Part shown: piece by piece, positions 35,421 to 47,936 of the stretch
Layout: each line of letters opens with the position of its first letter
Numbering within the stretch: the first letter of the stretch is position 1
Source: Thozetella sp. PMI_491
Taxonomy: Eukaryota > Ascomycota > Sordariomycetes > Chaetosphaeriales > Chaetosphaeriaceae
Direction: 5' to 3'
DNA length: 64,000 nt
Assembly (NCBI GenBank): GCA_021432635.1
Contig: MU270076.1
Location: 348,877 to 412,876, forward strand
Notes under the pieces: model-generated
The model's input: only the letters and a program-made list of their open reading frames with translations
What the model was told of the DNA's origin: nothing
Database searches by the model: none
Translations under genes and position numbers: made by a program

Positions 35421-36135
35421 CCGTGTATCTGACTCCCTGCCCGCTTACCAGCGATTACACAGCACTTGCCCAGTTGGGCATGTCTGCTTATTACAGCTAC
35501 GGCCAGCAAATCGCCGTGTTGGCCCAGGGTGCTGCTCAAGGCGGGCAGCGAAGAGTAGGAAGGAGCATTTGCATCTGGCGTCATCGATAAGCCTCTCTCC
35601 TCTTCTGGGCAGTCCTCAGGTGGGCAGGCGGCCACCTCCCTTCGCCTCTTACCCCAGGCCGGTTAAGAAATTCCCTCGTCACGTAGGTATCTACACCAGG
35701 CAACTACGCAAGGTACCTTCTTGTATTAAGTAAAGCTCGTACCTTTGGAAGCAGAGGAGACGAGGACGTGCGTAGGTGGGGCCCGAGTAGCAAGAAACAG
35801 AAAACGGGTCCAGGATCTAATGCACTATCGCAGCACAGCGGCCCCTTCCGAGCTTGGGAAGTGCCCCAAAAACTAGAGAGCAAATCGCCACCTTGTCATA
35901 GGTCGGGACTAAAAGGTCGGGCAGGGGAGCATGCGCTGATAACGCGCCTTCCCTTTAATCGGCTATCCGTTTGTCTCTCCTTCTCACTTTCTCTCCCTCC
36001 GGCATCGATCCCGCCGTCACCTACAGTGTCACCCACACCTTCTTCGGCCCCCCAGACAAGGGGCCTCGCATGCATTCCTAGCTACTGGGTCGAAAATTTG
36101 TCAAAGATCAAAGAAGTTCGACGCAGTCGTCCGCC

Positions 36136-39100
36136 ATGGCTCCAGCTACCATTTCCCCGGAGTGGCCCTCCGCCGTTCGATCTCTGACTACGACCTTTGA
36201 CGACACCCTCCGCTTTTACCTCAACGGTACCCGAGTGGTCCTCGACGAGATCGATCCTGAGCTCACCCTACTCGAGTATCTCCGCGGCATCGGCCTGACC
36301 GGCACCAAGCTGTATGTGGACCCTTCACTCTGGCCGTCGCTTCCCGGCCTGAGTCCTTGGCTACCTGCCGCCGCCCCCAACCCCTCCCCCTTATTTGATG
36401 TTTATTTCGGTTATTTACTTCTATATCATTTTCCCCTTCCCCCCCCCTCCCCACATTCCCCCAAGCATCTTGTAAGCGGAACTGCCCGACTGACAGACAC
36501 CTGACCAGCGGATGCGGTGAAGGAGGCTGTGGTGCATGCACCGTGGTTGTCTCCCAGTATAACCCCACTACCAAGAAAATATACCACGCGAGCGTCAATG
36601 CCTGCCTAGCACCTCTCGCCAGCCTGGACGGTAAGCATGTGATCACGGTGGAAGGTATCGGCGATGTTAAGAAGCCGCATCCGGCCCAGGAGAGAGTTGC
36701 TAGAAGCCACGGCAGCCAGTGCGGTTTCTGCACTCCAGGCATTGTCATGAGTCTGTATGCCCTCTTGCGCAACAACGAGAGTCCCACTGAGCACGACATG
36801 GAAGAGGCCTTCGACGGGAATCTATGCAGATGCACAGGCTACCGGCCCATCCTAGATGCGGCCCAGACCTTCAGCGTTTCGAAAACCTGCGGGAAAAGCA
36901 CATCGAACGGCGGCGGCGGGTGCTGCATGGAGAATGGGAGCAAGCCCGACGGGGGTTGCTGTAAGACTGGCTCTGACGGCGGGGATAGCCGACCTCTCAA
37001 GAGGTTCACACCTCCGGGTTTCATCGAATACGAGCCAGACACGGAGCTCATCTTCCCCCCGGCGCTCAAGAAGCACAACTTCAGACCCCTTGCGTTTGGC
37101 AACAAGCGCAAGAGGTGGTACCGGCCTATCAGTCTCGACCAGCTTCTCGAGATTAAGAGTGTCTACCCGGACGCCAAGATCATCGGCGGGAGCACAGAGA
37201 CGCAGATTGAGATCAAATTCAAGGCGCTGCAGTATCCTGTCTCGGTGTTCGTCGGCGACATCCCGGAGTTGCGTCAATACGCTTTCAACGACGATCATGT
37301 CGAAATTGCCGGTAACGTCATCCTTACCGACCTGGAAAACATCTGCCTTGATGCGATGGCGCACTATGGCGCAGCCAAGGGCCAGGTATTTGCTGCCATG
37401 CACAAGCAACTAAAGTACTTTGCCGGCCGGCAAATCCGCAACGTCGGCACACCCGCTGGCAATCTAGCCACCGCAAGCCCCATCAGTGATCTCAACCCAG
37501 TCTTCATGGCCTCGGACGCAACGGTGATCGCGAAGTCCCTAGAGAACGGTACTACCGAGATACCCATGTCAGGGTTCTTCAAAGGATATCGCCGTACAGC
37601 TCTGTCTCCTGATGCTATCCTTGCCTCCATCCGCATCCCGCTCACCCGTGAGCGGAACGAATTCTTTCGGGCGTATAAGCAGGCAAAGAGGAAAGATGAC
37701 GACATTGCTATTGTCACAGCAGCCTTTCGCTTGCGCTTGGACGATGCTGGGGTCGTGGAAGAGTGCAACTTAGTGTACGGCGGGATGGCCCCCACGACAG
37801 TCGCCGCCTCTAGGGCGAATTCTTACTTAGTCGGGAGGAAGTTCGCTGAGCTTGAAGCCCTAGAGGGGGGGATGAATGCACTCGAGCAGGACTTTGACTT
37901 GTCATTTGGCGTTCCTGGCGGAATGGCCTCCTACAGAAAGTCACTGGCTCTCTCCTTCTTCTACAGGTTCTATCACGACATCATGCTTGAACTAGGAGGT
38001 GCCAAAACGAGCGACAAGGACTCTACGCTGGAACTCGAACGCGAGCTCTCGAGTGGTGCGGTGGACCATGACGCTGCGGCAGCATACCAACAACAGATCC
38101 TCGGCAAGTCAAATCCTCACGTCGCCGCATTGAAGCAGACAACAGGCGAGGCGCAATACACGGACGACATCCCCCCCTTAAAGAACGAGCTGCATGCCTG
38201 TCTTGTCCTCTCCACCAAGGCCCATGCCAAGATCAAGTCGGTAGATTATTCTGCCGCCCTAGACATACCCGGCGTGGTGGATTACGTGGACAGACATGAC
38301 ATGCCTAGCGCTAGAGCTAACAGATGGGGGGCTCCTCACTTCGAGGAGCTCTTCTTAGCCGAAGACGAAGTCTTCACCACTGGTCAGCCCATCGCAGCCA
38401 TCCTGGCGACCTCGCCGCTTAGAGCCGCAGAAGCTGCCAGGGCTGTCAAGGTTGAGTATGAGGAGCTCCCCGCTGTCTTCTCGATCGAAGAGGCTATTGA
38501 GAAGGAGAGCTTTTACAACTACTTCCGCGAGATCAAGAACGGCGATCCTGAAGAAGCTTTCAAGCATGTCGATCATATCTTCACTGGAGTTGCCAGAATG
38601 GGAGGGCAAGAGCACTTTTATCTGGAAACCAATGCCACGCTCGCCGTCCCTAAGCCGGAGGATGGAGAAATGGAGATCTTCTCCAGTACACAGAACCCCA
38701 ACGAAGCGTAAGAAGCCCCGTCCGCACATTTAGTCGAAGAAGTAGGGACAAAGAGAGGAAGAGCCCAAGAAACTAACATGATGCCAAATACTTAGACAAG
38801 TGTACGCCTCCCAGGTTCTCGGCGTCCAGTCCAACAAGATTGTAGTGCGTGTCAAGCGCATGGGTGGAGGCTTCGGCGGAAAGGAAACGCGATCCATCCA
38901 GCTGAGCAGCATTTTAGCGCTTGCAGCCAAGAAGACTCGGCGTCCAGTACGTTGCATGCTCACGCGCGAGGAAGACATGGTAACCAGTGGCCAACGGCAT
39001 CCCTTCTTGGGACGCTGGAAGGTTGGTGTCAACAAGGACGGCAAGATCCAGGCCCTTGACCTCGACATATTCAACAACGGTGGCTGGAGCTGGGACTTGA

Positions 39101-40612
39101 GCGCGGCGGTCTGCGAGCGCTCCATGTCACACTCTGACGGCTGCTACAAGATTCCTAACTTGCATGTTCGTGGCAGAATTTGCAAGACCAAGTAAGAAAC
39201 CCTTGGCTCTGCACAGCCGTCAAATATCCTCCCCGCTTGTGGCAAAGGTGATCCCTCAAGGTACTGACGAAAGCCTCTATAGCACGATGAGCAACAGTGC
39301 CTTTCGTGGCTTTGGAGGACCCCAGGGGATGTTTATCGCCGAGACTTACATATCAGAAGTGGCGGACCGCTTAGGCATGCCCGTGGAGAAGTTCAGGGAG
39401 ATCAACTTCTATAAGGACGAGGAACTCACTCACTTCAACCAACCCTTGACAGATTGGCATGTTCCCCTCATGTACCGCCAGGTACAGGAGGAGTCGAATT
39501 ACCTTGCGCGACGGCAAGATATTACAAGGTTCAACGAGGAGCACAAGTGGAGGAAACGTGGATTAGCTCTCATCCCGACCAAGTTCGGCATCTCGTTCAC
39601 CGCCCTTTGGTTCAATCAGGCCGGTGCTCTTGTCCACATCTACCATGATGGGTCCGTTCTCGTCGCTCACGGGGGGACCGAGATGGGCCAAGGCCTCCAT
39701 ACCAAGATGACGATGATTGCGGCCGAGGCCCTCCAGGTTCCCATGGATACTGTCTTCATCTCCGAGACGGCCACCAACACAGTTGCCAATGCCTCTGCTA
39801 CGGCGGCCTCGGCATCCTCGGACCTAAATGGTTACGCCATCTTCAATGCCTGTGCGCAGCTAAACGAGCGGTTGGCGCCATACCGCCAGAAACTTGGGCC
39901 TGACGCAACCATGAAGGAACTCGCCCACGCCGCCTATTTCGACCGTGTGAACCTTTCTGCCCAAGGCTTTTACAAGACTCCCGAGATCGGATATACCTGG
40001 GGCAAGAACGAAGGCAAGATGTTCTTCTACTTCACACAAGGTGTGGCCGCCGCCGAGGTCGAGATTGACACTCTCACTGGGACCTGGACATGTTCGCGTG
40101 CCGACATCAAGATGGACGTTGGACGGAGCATCAACCCTGCCATCGACTACGGTCAGATTCAAGGAGCCTTCATCCAGGGTCTGGGTCTCTTCACCATGGA
40201 GGAAAGCCTGTGGCTTCGTAACGGCCCTATGGCCGGTCACTTATTCACCCGAGGTCCAGGGACATACAAAATACCCGGCTTTCGTGACATCCCGCAAGTA
40301 TTCAATGTCAGTCTGCTTAAGGATGTAGAGTGGAAGGACCTTCGTACAATCCAGCGCAGCAGAGGCGTCGGCGAACCACCATTATTCATGGGGAGCGCCG
40401 TTTTCTTCGCCATTCGTGACGCTCTCAAGGCAGCCCGGGCCCAGTACGGTGTCGAGGCAACAGTTGGATCGGATGACAAAGGTGACGGGCTGCTGCGGCT
40501 AGAGAGTCCTGCAACACCGGAGAAAATCAGGCTAGCGTGTGTAGACCCGATCATGGAGAGGGCCAGAGTGAAGCCCAAGGAAGGAGAGAAGAGCTGGTTC
40601 ATCGCGATTTGA
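36136..40612 (+). CDS. xanthine dehydrogenase (purine hydroxylase I)
   Basis: Four exons (36136-36311, 36509-38707, 38796-39191, 39283-40612) encode 1366 residues, the usual length. In order: a plant-type 2Fe-2S domain (GCGEGGCGACTVV), a second 2Fe-2S domain (GSQCGFCTPG and NLCRCTGYRP), an FAD domain with GGSTETQIEIKFK and GRQIRNVGTPAGNLATASP, and a molybdenum-cofactor domain. The last shows GGGFGGKETRS, the substrate-binding Arg of SAFRGFGG (R932) and the catalytic Glu of GVGEPP. It oxidises hypoxanthine and xanthine to uric acid with NAD+, the entry to purine nitrogen use. A Cys/Gly-rich insert near residue 195 links the Fe-S and FAD parts. Intron 1 is long (197 nt). Possible GATA and CGG-N6-CCG sites upstream would fit nitrogen and purine control, which is unproven. 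The related HxnS enzyme is the alternative. Confidence 0.93.
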
Positions 40613-40938
40613 TCGGTTTGTAAACAGAGTAGTGATATGGTTGTATGAAACGGCTCACTGTCGCTTGGGTCAGGGGTTGCCAAATTTTGCGACCATAGGA
40701 TGTCCATTTCTAGCTCAGACAAGAAGCCGGCGAATAGGATACGCTATCTCGACTTGATTGAACTATCATGATAGCTCCCTCTTTCTCAGCAAGGCTCACC
40801 AGGCACGAGGAGGCCCCGTCACTCGACCCCACGGTTCTAGATACAATGCAGTCTCACGCGCTTTGCCTTCTCCTCGTTTCCTGCCCTTTTTCTCTGTTAT
40901 GATAGCAGTTGCATCTGCTATACAGCGCACTTTAGTGA
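40613..40938. other. short intergenic between convergent genes
   Basis: Contains the 3' flanks of xanthine dehydrogenase and Spo22. Nothing else is recognised. Confidence 0.6.
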
Positions 40939-43900
40939 CTATACTTGACCCAGGGTGCCCGCTTCAGCTACGCCAAGGTTCATCCGTATTGCCTTGCTTT
41001 TCATCAGTTTTTGCAAGACCCCTCCATCCTGACAGCAGTGCGCAAGGCTGATCGCTCTGCCCGCCCACTCCTTTGCCCTATCATCGTCGAAAGCCCCGTA
41101 CAAGTCGACAGAGTGGTTGTACGCCGTCGTTGCCAGCCACTCAACCTCTTCGATCGGCCATGGGTGTTGGGTCCATATTTAGTTAGCAATACATTCACTG
41201 ATGGTTCGAACACGTCAGAGAGACTTACTTCGGATGCTTCTCTAGCCTGGAGGCAGGCGTTGTCAATCACTCGCAGCGCCAGCTCGTCGCGGAGAGGCAG
41301 CATCGCTTGAAACAACAGCCGAGTGTACTGGGCAAGTCTAGAGGGGCCAAAGGCCTCGATGACCCAAAGTTCGTTAATGATCTTGCCGAGCGTCGAGTAT
41401 AGTACTAGCAGTCATTAGCATTCCTTAGTTTTTGCGAAATGAGACTTCATACCCTCCCCTGTTGCGTCCGATCGTAGCAGGCAGTCAGCCATAAACTGGA
41501 ATGCCCTCGTGTTCCTACAAGGTATCGCCTTGAGGACAATGGCACCGAGGTCGTCCCATTCCTTGAGGTGAACGGCCGCCTCGAAGTCGAACGAAAGTAG
41601 CATCGCTAGCTTTTGTATCATATCCCTCCGCGAAAGGTCTTCTAGGCCGCCTAACTTCACCTGGACAAGGCAATCGAACTCGTGTACGTGTTTCCGTAAA
41701 GTTAGAAAGTCCTCCATCCGGTCCACGACGCTGTCTCCAGCGCGGGCTAGAGACACCAGTGCTGAAACAATGATGAAGCGTGAGAACATTAGCTTAAGCG
41801 GGATGTCGCCAGTGGACTGTGACGAGATATCGGGTGGGATATGACCTGCGATGCTGATAGAGGCACTCAAAACACGCACGATGGAGCGAAGATCCCAGTC
41901 TTCCACATGCTTTAGGCCCATGTTATAAGCACTCCTGCTGAACCATTCCAACTCCTCTGCTGTGAATAGTTTTTTCCCTTTTTCATCCTCGGGTGCTCTC
42001 TCCACGGCCTTGGTGACTATAGTGAGGTCTCAGCTAGGAAAGAACAGGAGGCATGGGTGTTTGAGGAATCGCAGCTAGCATACCTGCATCAAAGATGTTG
42101 CACACGTCTCGAATATTTTGGCTTTTGTCTCCATCCACACAACTCGTTCCGTTGAGTAAAGAGTACAACAATCGGATAGTAGAGCGTAGAAGGGCTGGCA
42201 GAGAGACAGAACTGGGTACCTGGTATTCGAACTGATACACAAGCTTCTTCAGTCCGCTGATGGCGATGAATATATCACCCACGTGTTGGGAATCGGCAAT
42301 GCATGCAGCAAGATATTCGTTGAAATCCGGGCAATTACCAAGTTCTTCTAAGCACTGAGCGGCTAAGTCTCGGTCGTTGCACCGGAGGGCTAGCTTGAAG
42401 ACGAGATAGGCAGTCGGAGGGTCTTCTCGTGTTTGTTGCGACATCGAATCAACCAAAGACTTTGCTTCCTCCAGTTTATTGAGCGACATATAACAAAGAA
42501 GCAATTTCCTATAGACCGGGGAGCGTAAGTTATATGCGGTCTGGTTCAGGATAACTTAGCCTACCTCTCCAGTTTGGCCCTGTTGATCGGTCCCATGTTC
42601 CCCAAGGCGGGGTGAAGGCAGAGACGACACCATCTGCCAGCCAGCTCGAACTGTCCTTGAGAATAATCAACATCCACCTTTTTCCAGCAAAGCTGAAACC
42701 TTGTAAGCATTTGAACAATCAAGAAGCGCTAGTGCATACCGCTTGAATCGCCGCTGTGGCATCTGCGCTCAGGGGCTTGTCTAAAGTGTATAGCACCTTC
42801 TCGGCGGCATCAATGGTGTCTTGGGACTCTCTCTCTTTGATTGCCATCCACATACGTGTGGTGACGAGACTTGCCACGTAGTTAATTCCTTGCCCCCCCT
42901 GGGCAACACGGATGAAACTATCTAGGACGGTGCACCCGAGACCCGGGCTCTTATCGTGTAGCCTTCGAATGTGATGGATAATAAGCTTCACCGTGGATTC
43001 GCTTAGGTCGAAACTCTTGATCATTTGTCGCAGAATGTCCGCGTAACTACCACAGTCGAAAACTTCCGCTGGCGAGTGCTGTAGGAGATCCAGCCTCAAA
43101 AGTAACACAAGAGGTTTGTTTCCTAGCTCATCTTCGATGTAGTCCACTAGACTACGCGCTGTTTCATATGAATCCTTAGTGTCAAGGCCCAGTTGCGCGG
43201 CGACTAGTGTCTGTAAGATTGCTAGGCGAAGTTCAATGGCGTCCCGGGACAAAAGCCCAAGCCTCTGGGAGTGGACGGCAACGTTTGCGCGCTCTAGCCA
43301 TCTAACCGCTACGGGGTAGTTCTGGTCAGCCAACAGTGACTTTCCAATCTCGTAAAGAACGTCAGAAAGTCTTTCTGCGCATTGGGCGGTTGCTGAACTG
43401 AGTAGCGGTTCCGCTTCGTGATACATGTGCTCGGCAATATCAAGCCTATTTTGTCTCCATGCCTAGCTAGGGTGGAAAATAATTCATTAGCCTCTCCCTA
43501 ATGAAAAGGATCGAGAACGAACCAGGGCCGCACGCAGAATAAGATATTCCATCAAGAGGCTTCTGCCGTTGCCGATCTCATCTAGCATGCTGGGATCATC
43601 GTTATCGCTCTTCAATAAGCTACAATAATCGGCAGCTTTTTCCAATACCAAAACGGAAAGGTCAAGCTCTGATCCTTCTTCTCAGATCGGTCAGCGGTCT
43701 ATCGGGAGATCAGTAATCCGTCGCAGTCCTCACCGATACAACTGCGGCCTGCTTTGAGGGCCACTTTCATCAAACGAATAGCGTTGCGAGTCTCGGTGCA
43801 TTCTATCTGCCAAGAGAAAGCTAGGAGGTGAAAGGCAAACACTCGGCTGGCGAGGAAGAGCCTCTTGGATCGGCCCGAGTCGGCTGGGCACTCCCGACTT

Positions 43901-44220
43901 AAGCGATTGCACAAATTCCAAAGGGGGACACCTTGCTGTTCAAGTTCCTGCGCCCAGGAAGAAAGAGAGCCGGGCTTCTGGTGGTAGCCATGCAAGACGC
44001 TGATGTGCTTCTCGATCTCTTGGGCTAGGCAGTCGGTTGTCTCGGTTGAATCAGGGGCGCTTGAGAGGCGGCTGCCAAGATCGCGTGCAAAATCTAACTG
44101 ATTAGCGTAACACGCCAGAGAGTCTCATCCGCCTTGGGGCAGTATACTTATTACAGCCTTTATTTTATTCCCCTTGCCGAGAGTGAGGTGGGAGCTGGTC
44201 GCTTCACCCTTACCTCTCAT
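40939..44220 (-). CDS. Spo22/Zip4-like meiotic TPR protein
   Basis: Nine exons on the minus strand (44220-44155, 44097-43734, 43677-43523, 43462-42740, 42692-42565, 42508-42084, 42016-41453, 41404-41229, 41145-40939) join in phase to 935 residues. The protein is almost all helical with tetratricopeptide-like repeats, e.g. RAALAWRQNRLDIAEHM, the WKKVDVDYSQGQFELAGRW segment and LERKLLLCYMSLNKLEEAK. The C-terminal VEWLATTAYNHSVDLY is typical of the Spo22/Zip4 family. Zip4 is a scaffold of the synapsis initiation complex and promotes meiotic crossovers (known in yeast and plants). No signal or membrane segment is present. Donors at exon 1 (GTAATA) and exon 3 (GTTCGT) are weak. The first ATG choice at 44220 gives a short 22-codon exon and is the least certain point. 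Confidence 0.85.
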
Positions 44221-45158
44221 GGCTACTATTCCTGGAATGCTGCTTCGGCAACACCGCAAGCAGCCACAGTTGATTCGACGGGTAAGTGGGAATTCTTTTG
44301 CAAGTGGACGAGAGACAACGACAGAATCAGGCGAAGAATACGGCTGGAGAATGAATGGATCAGTGCTGTAGGGGTAGGTGTGCGGCCTGGCGAGGCAGGC
44401 TATCGATCCTATTGCAACTTGCAACTCCTGCCTTTGTTCGGTAAGCGAAGGCTGACGGTGTCTTATTTCGGATACATCCTCGACCGAGAGTCAGGTGAAT
44501 TCAATTGACATAAAGAACCACCCACTCAAGTCACGAGGGGTCGTCCGAGGTAGGTAGGTGCCTCGGGCTGCCTTCAAAGCAGGAAGGTACACTTTGCAAC
44601 ATGCGTCTCAATCAAAAGATTATGTAAGGTACCTAACGAGGTACCTGAGGGTGCCTGAGATTCCGCCCAAAAATCTCAAGTTACTCCGCAAGTGGACATC
44701 GGGAAATGGGTAACGTAGATGCCCTGTCCAAAGGGCCTATTCTCCCATGGTGTCGGGAGGGGGCACCAACACAAGAACCAACCCAAGTGGGATTGAACCT
44801 GCACATCTCAAAAAGGTCTACCACTCGCCGCGATGTTTCTTTTTCTTCTCCTTAAAAACAGCCCCGCGAGGGCCATCGCGTAATATAAGGAACATGCAAT
44901 CGGGGTTGATATTAACAGAAGCCTAGGTAGCCATCAACAAATGCTGGCATCCAAGAAGCGGATGTCTTCGAATCTGCCCTGGAGTTCACATGTCGCAATG
45001 AACGCGCGGAACAGGGGAATCGAACAAATCAGACCGGTCGAGCTCAAACAGTTCCCCGAAAACTAGCTTGACGCTCTACAGAGTGCGATTATGAGTACGG
45101 TATAACGATGTTATCATGGCACAGGCCCCACCCTCTCAGATATGTAACCAGTGTATTC
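44221..45158. other. intergenic, 5' flank of Spo22 and 3' flank of the AcuM-type gene
   Basis: No coding gene supported. A TAGGTA/GGTACCT-rich part lies at 44547-44660. A tRNA-like pair of A-box and B-box matches occurs near 44789-44835 on the minus strand but does not fold as a tRNA. Confidence 0.5.
44547..44660. repeat. GTAGGTAGGT / GGTACCT repeat patch
   Basis: Contains GGTAGGTAGGTGCC, AAGGTACAC, AAGGTACCTAACGAGGTACCTGAGG and related units, similar to other intergenic patches. Confidence 0.6.
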
Positions 45159-47264
45159 TCAGCTATGGGACGGGTCATGTGGGAGAAAGTTTCCGACAAT
45201 GAGGGTTGGTCTGCAGTCAAGCGTTAGCAATAGGGAATGGGGGGATTGGGTGGTTTGGTATGTCAACTTGCACTTTGTGGTCGTCCTTTCGGATCATAAA
45301 AGAAAAGCAGCAATTCACGATTGGGTCGTTGGACTTGTCGTCGGGGTTCTTCAGCGAGCAGGCTGTAAGCAGCGTGTCATGAGCGGCATCGAACGCGATG
45401 GTGCCAAACTCCTCCCAGTATCTCACCACCGACTCCTCTGTCAGAATCTCATGTAAGGATATCTTCCCCTAATCAACAAGTTAGCAGAGTAGCGAGACTA
45501 GGAGCGCACAGTTAAGAACTCACGTCGCGTAGTCTCTCGACTGGTACGTTGATGAGCTCGGCCATCTCCTGGTTGCCCCGAAAGATTTCCCCGGTTCGTC
45601 TCCAACAGCAGGCCGGCACAGCCATACTCGCAAAGACTCTGTCATAGTCGATCAGCGTCTTCTCAAACCACATTTCGACAATGACGAGGTCCATGTCGCT
45701 CAGGGCTTGCATCTTCTCGCGAAACTTTGGTCTGAAGCGGTCAATCTGCCTGATGATTTTCTGCTTAGAGCTGGCTGCCACGTGGGTGTCGAGATAGGAC
45801 GACAGTCGGGCGTAACCCTTCACGTAGTTGAAGGGTTTGAGGAGTCCTGCCTCGTACTTGGCCCTCAACACACGTTGCATGCGCTCCTCCGGTGCATCGT
45901 TGCCTGATGGGTCGGCGGCTTGAAGATAGTACTCGCGTGCCTTGTCCACCGGGAGGACGCTGCCGGGGCGCGAAATGGCCTTGCCCTGTTCGGCACTCGG
46001 CGGGAGCATGGCTCCCTGAATGGAAGCCGGGTTGAGGAGACTACCCGCACCGCCGCTGTTGTTGGCGTTGCCCAAGAACCCCGGCGAAACGTCGGATTGG
46101 GATCCAGGAAGTTGGGTCTGGTCGTCCTGTAGCAATCCATCGTCCAAAAGACTGCTCTGAAGGAAGTCGTTCAACAGGTTAAACTCATTCGACACCTCTG
46201 GGGCGATCATATAGTTAGGGTGATAGTTGTGCATTTCGTGGAAGTGCGTCTGGGCTGTCAACCAGGCATCCGAGAAGCCAGAGACTGTTCAAGAAAAGCT
46301 TAGTTCGGGCTCCGCCAAGCCAAGAGAGAGAGATAGGGAGAGACAAGTGCACATGGCCTACATTGGTTCATGTTGCCGCCAAGAGCACTCCCCTGTATGC
46401 TGGCTGCCGGCGTCGGTTGCACGAGCTGCATCTGGTTACCCCGAGCTAACGCAGCCGCGTCAAAGGAGGACTTTGCTGCCTGGCTGGGCCCAGCGCCTAA
46501 GCTGCCGTCGAAAGAGGGCGGCCCCATGGCGGCCGCTCCTTGGTCCATCGAATTGCGGCCCCTGTCGGGTTGGGACTCAACCTCCTCCGCCGTAGAGCTT
46601 GCCAGGCCAGTCTTGGCCTTTTTAGAATCGGCATCCCGTGGCTCGTCATGGCATAGATGGCCAATGTTTCGCTTGATGCATCTCATACATGGTCGCTCCT
46701 GCGCCACCAAAGTCAGCCACGACGTGCCTTATGCCAGCCCAGGAGGCAGCAGAAGGGGGCCAGAAGAGGAGGGCGGGTCGAGGGGAGGGGCAACGTACAA
46801 GATCGCAGGTCATATGCTGGAACCAGACGGTTAGCTGCTGTCGTCTCCGTGGCAATCGACCTGCCGTGGCTCATCGCCTCCTCCCTCGTGCAAGCAAGGC
46901 TCGGAGTACGAACCCCCAAGGCGGGCAGGAGGAGGGGGAGAGAAGGTGGGGGGAATGCCTCGCAGGAGTACCGGAAGGGGGGGTCAGCATCGCTTGAGAT
47001 GACTTACAGATCGACGGCAATACACGCAAGCTGTAGTCAGGCAGACGACATTAGCTTGTAGTCCAAGTGGCCGAGGCGCAAGGTCGGCGGCAAGGATTTG
47101 GACATCAATTGAGGATGGAGAACGGGCTACTCGCCATGGTTAACCTTACGCCTCTTCTTTGGCGTCTTGCCAGCGTCGTCCGAGACGGGCGCATGGTGGT
47201 CCTTGGACTTGTGGTCGGGATCAGGCTTGAACTCGCTCGTCTCGTTTCCGTTCTTGGTCTCCAT
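45159..47264 (-). CDS. AcuM/Rds2-type Zn2Cys6-PAS activator of gluconeogenesis
   Basis: Seven exons on the minus strand (47264-47135, 47030-47008, 46816-46799, 46698-46362, 46284-45524, 45468-45272, 45210-45159) encode 505 residues. A basic KKRRKV run precedes a zinc cluster C45-X2-C48-X6-C55-X5-C61-X2-C64-X8-C73, spread over four exons of which two are only 23 and 18 nt. Residues ~350-505 form a PAS-like domain (KPFNYVKGYARL, ACCWRRTGEIFRGN, CCFSF, LIVGNF). This architecture matches yeast Rds2 and Aspergillus AcuM, which with AcuK activate gluconeogenic genes on acetate-type carbon sources. Introns 1 and 6 fit only as GC-AG (GCGAGT and GCAAGT donors). An in-frame upstream ATG at 47276 could add four residues. 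A paralogous AcuK identity is less likely from the zinc cluster. Confidence 0.88.
45211..45271 (-). other. GC-AG intron (AcuM-type gene, intron 6)
   Basis: Splicing GT/GCAAGT to GCAG/A gives HKVPTLIVGNFLP, the conserved end of the PAS domain in this family. Read-through instead encodes a different short tail with a stop inside the intron. The donor matches the GC-intron consensus GCAAGT. Confidence 0.8.
47031..47134 (-). other. GC-AG intron (AcuM-type gene, intron 1)
   Basis: VNH-ACVYC is restored only by splicing at CATG/GCGAGT to ACAG/CT. Retention stops the protein two codons later, before the zinc cluster. Confidence 0.75.
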
Positions 47265-47936
47265 GACTTCTAGCATTCGGTCCCGATCATTCAGGCCTCC
47301 GAGCTCCCATTGGATCTAGTGGTTACGCAATATGCCTCGAACTGGATCCTCATTTGAGGCGGCCTGGCCGGCTTTGTGCAGCACCTCGAACAGGACGACG
47401 ATTCGATGGGCAGTTCCGAAGCTCGTTCGGACGTGCGTGCTCGGAGGCGCTCGTGTCGGTCGAAAAATTGCCGCGCGCCCTCTCGCACGGCGCTATTGGA
47501 GAACGAATGTACGCACCGCCGGGCAGGGGGGAGGGGGAAGGGAAGCGGGGGCGTACAGGGCGTCGTCGGAATGCAATGCGCTCGCTGTGAGGCCTCTAGT
47601 AGTTCGGTGGCGACTCAAGGAGAAGTGGGAGAAGATTCGGCCGGCTCGCGTGGGCGGAACCTCTCAGGTCAACAAGTCGGCCCCGTAGAAAAGGAGGGGC
47701 TACTGCCGAGGGGTCGAGATTTTTAGCTGGTACCCATCCGGCGGGGACCCAGGCGAACCAAGCTTACCCCGTCCCGGCGTGAGGGCGACAGAAGTGGGGC
47801 ACCGCTGTCGCTTCACCTCCCTTACTCTAGCGTAGGCACCGTACATACACTACCGCGCCTACCTCCCCAGGTGTGCCGCCTTGAACCGAGCGATCTACTA
47901 AAGGGAAAGCAGAGCCAGGACGAAACCATGTCGCCG

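Larger units (their letters stand above)
34086..36135. other. divergent promoter region ALDH / xanthine dehydrogenase
   Basis: No gene found. It carries TAGGTA-type repeats (35094-35170), a tetranucleotide tract (35377-35420), a CGG-N6-CCG palindrome (35251-35262) and GATA-type sites such as CGATAAG at 35585 and TGATAA near 35938. The 150 bases before 36136 include C/T-rich runs typical of fungal promoters. Confidence 0.5.

Noticed and set aside
44740-44840. tRNA-like A-box (GAGTGGTAGAC) and B-box (GGTTCAATCCC) on the minus strand
   Set aside because: Acceptor, anticodon and T stems do not pair, so no cloverleaf forms; at most a decayed tRNA-derived sequence. A tRNAscan-type search would settle it.
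45217-45271. Direct read-through end of the AcuM-type gene (tail ending FPIANA)
   Set aside because: The family's conserved VGNF ending is found just downstream and is joined in frame by a GC-AG intron, so read-through is more likely an alternative or unspliced form.
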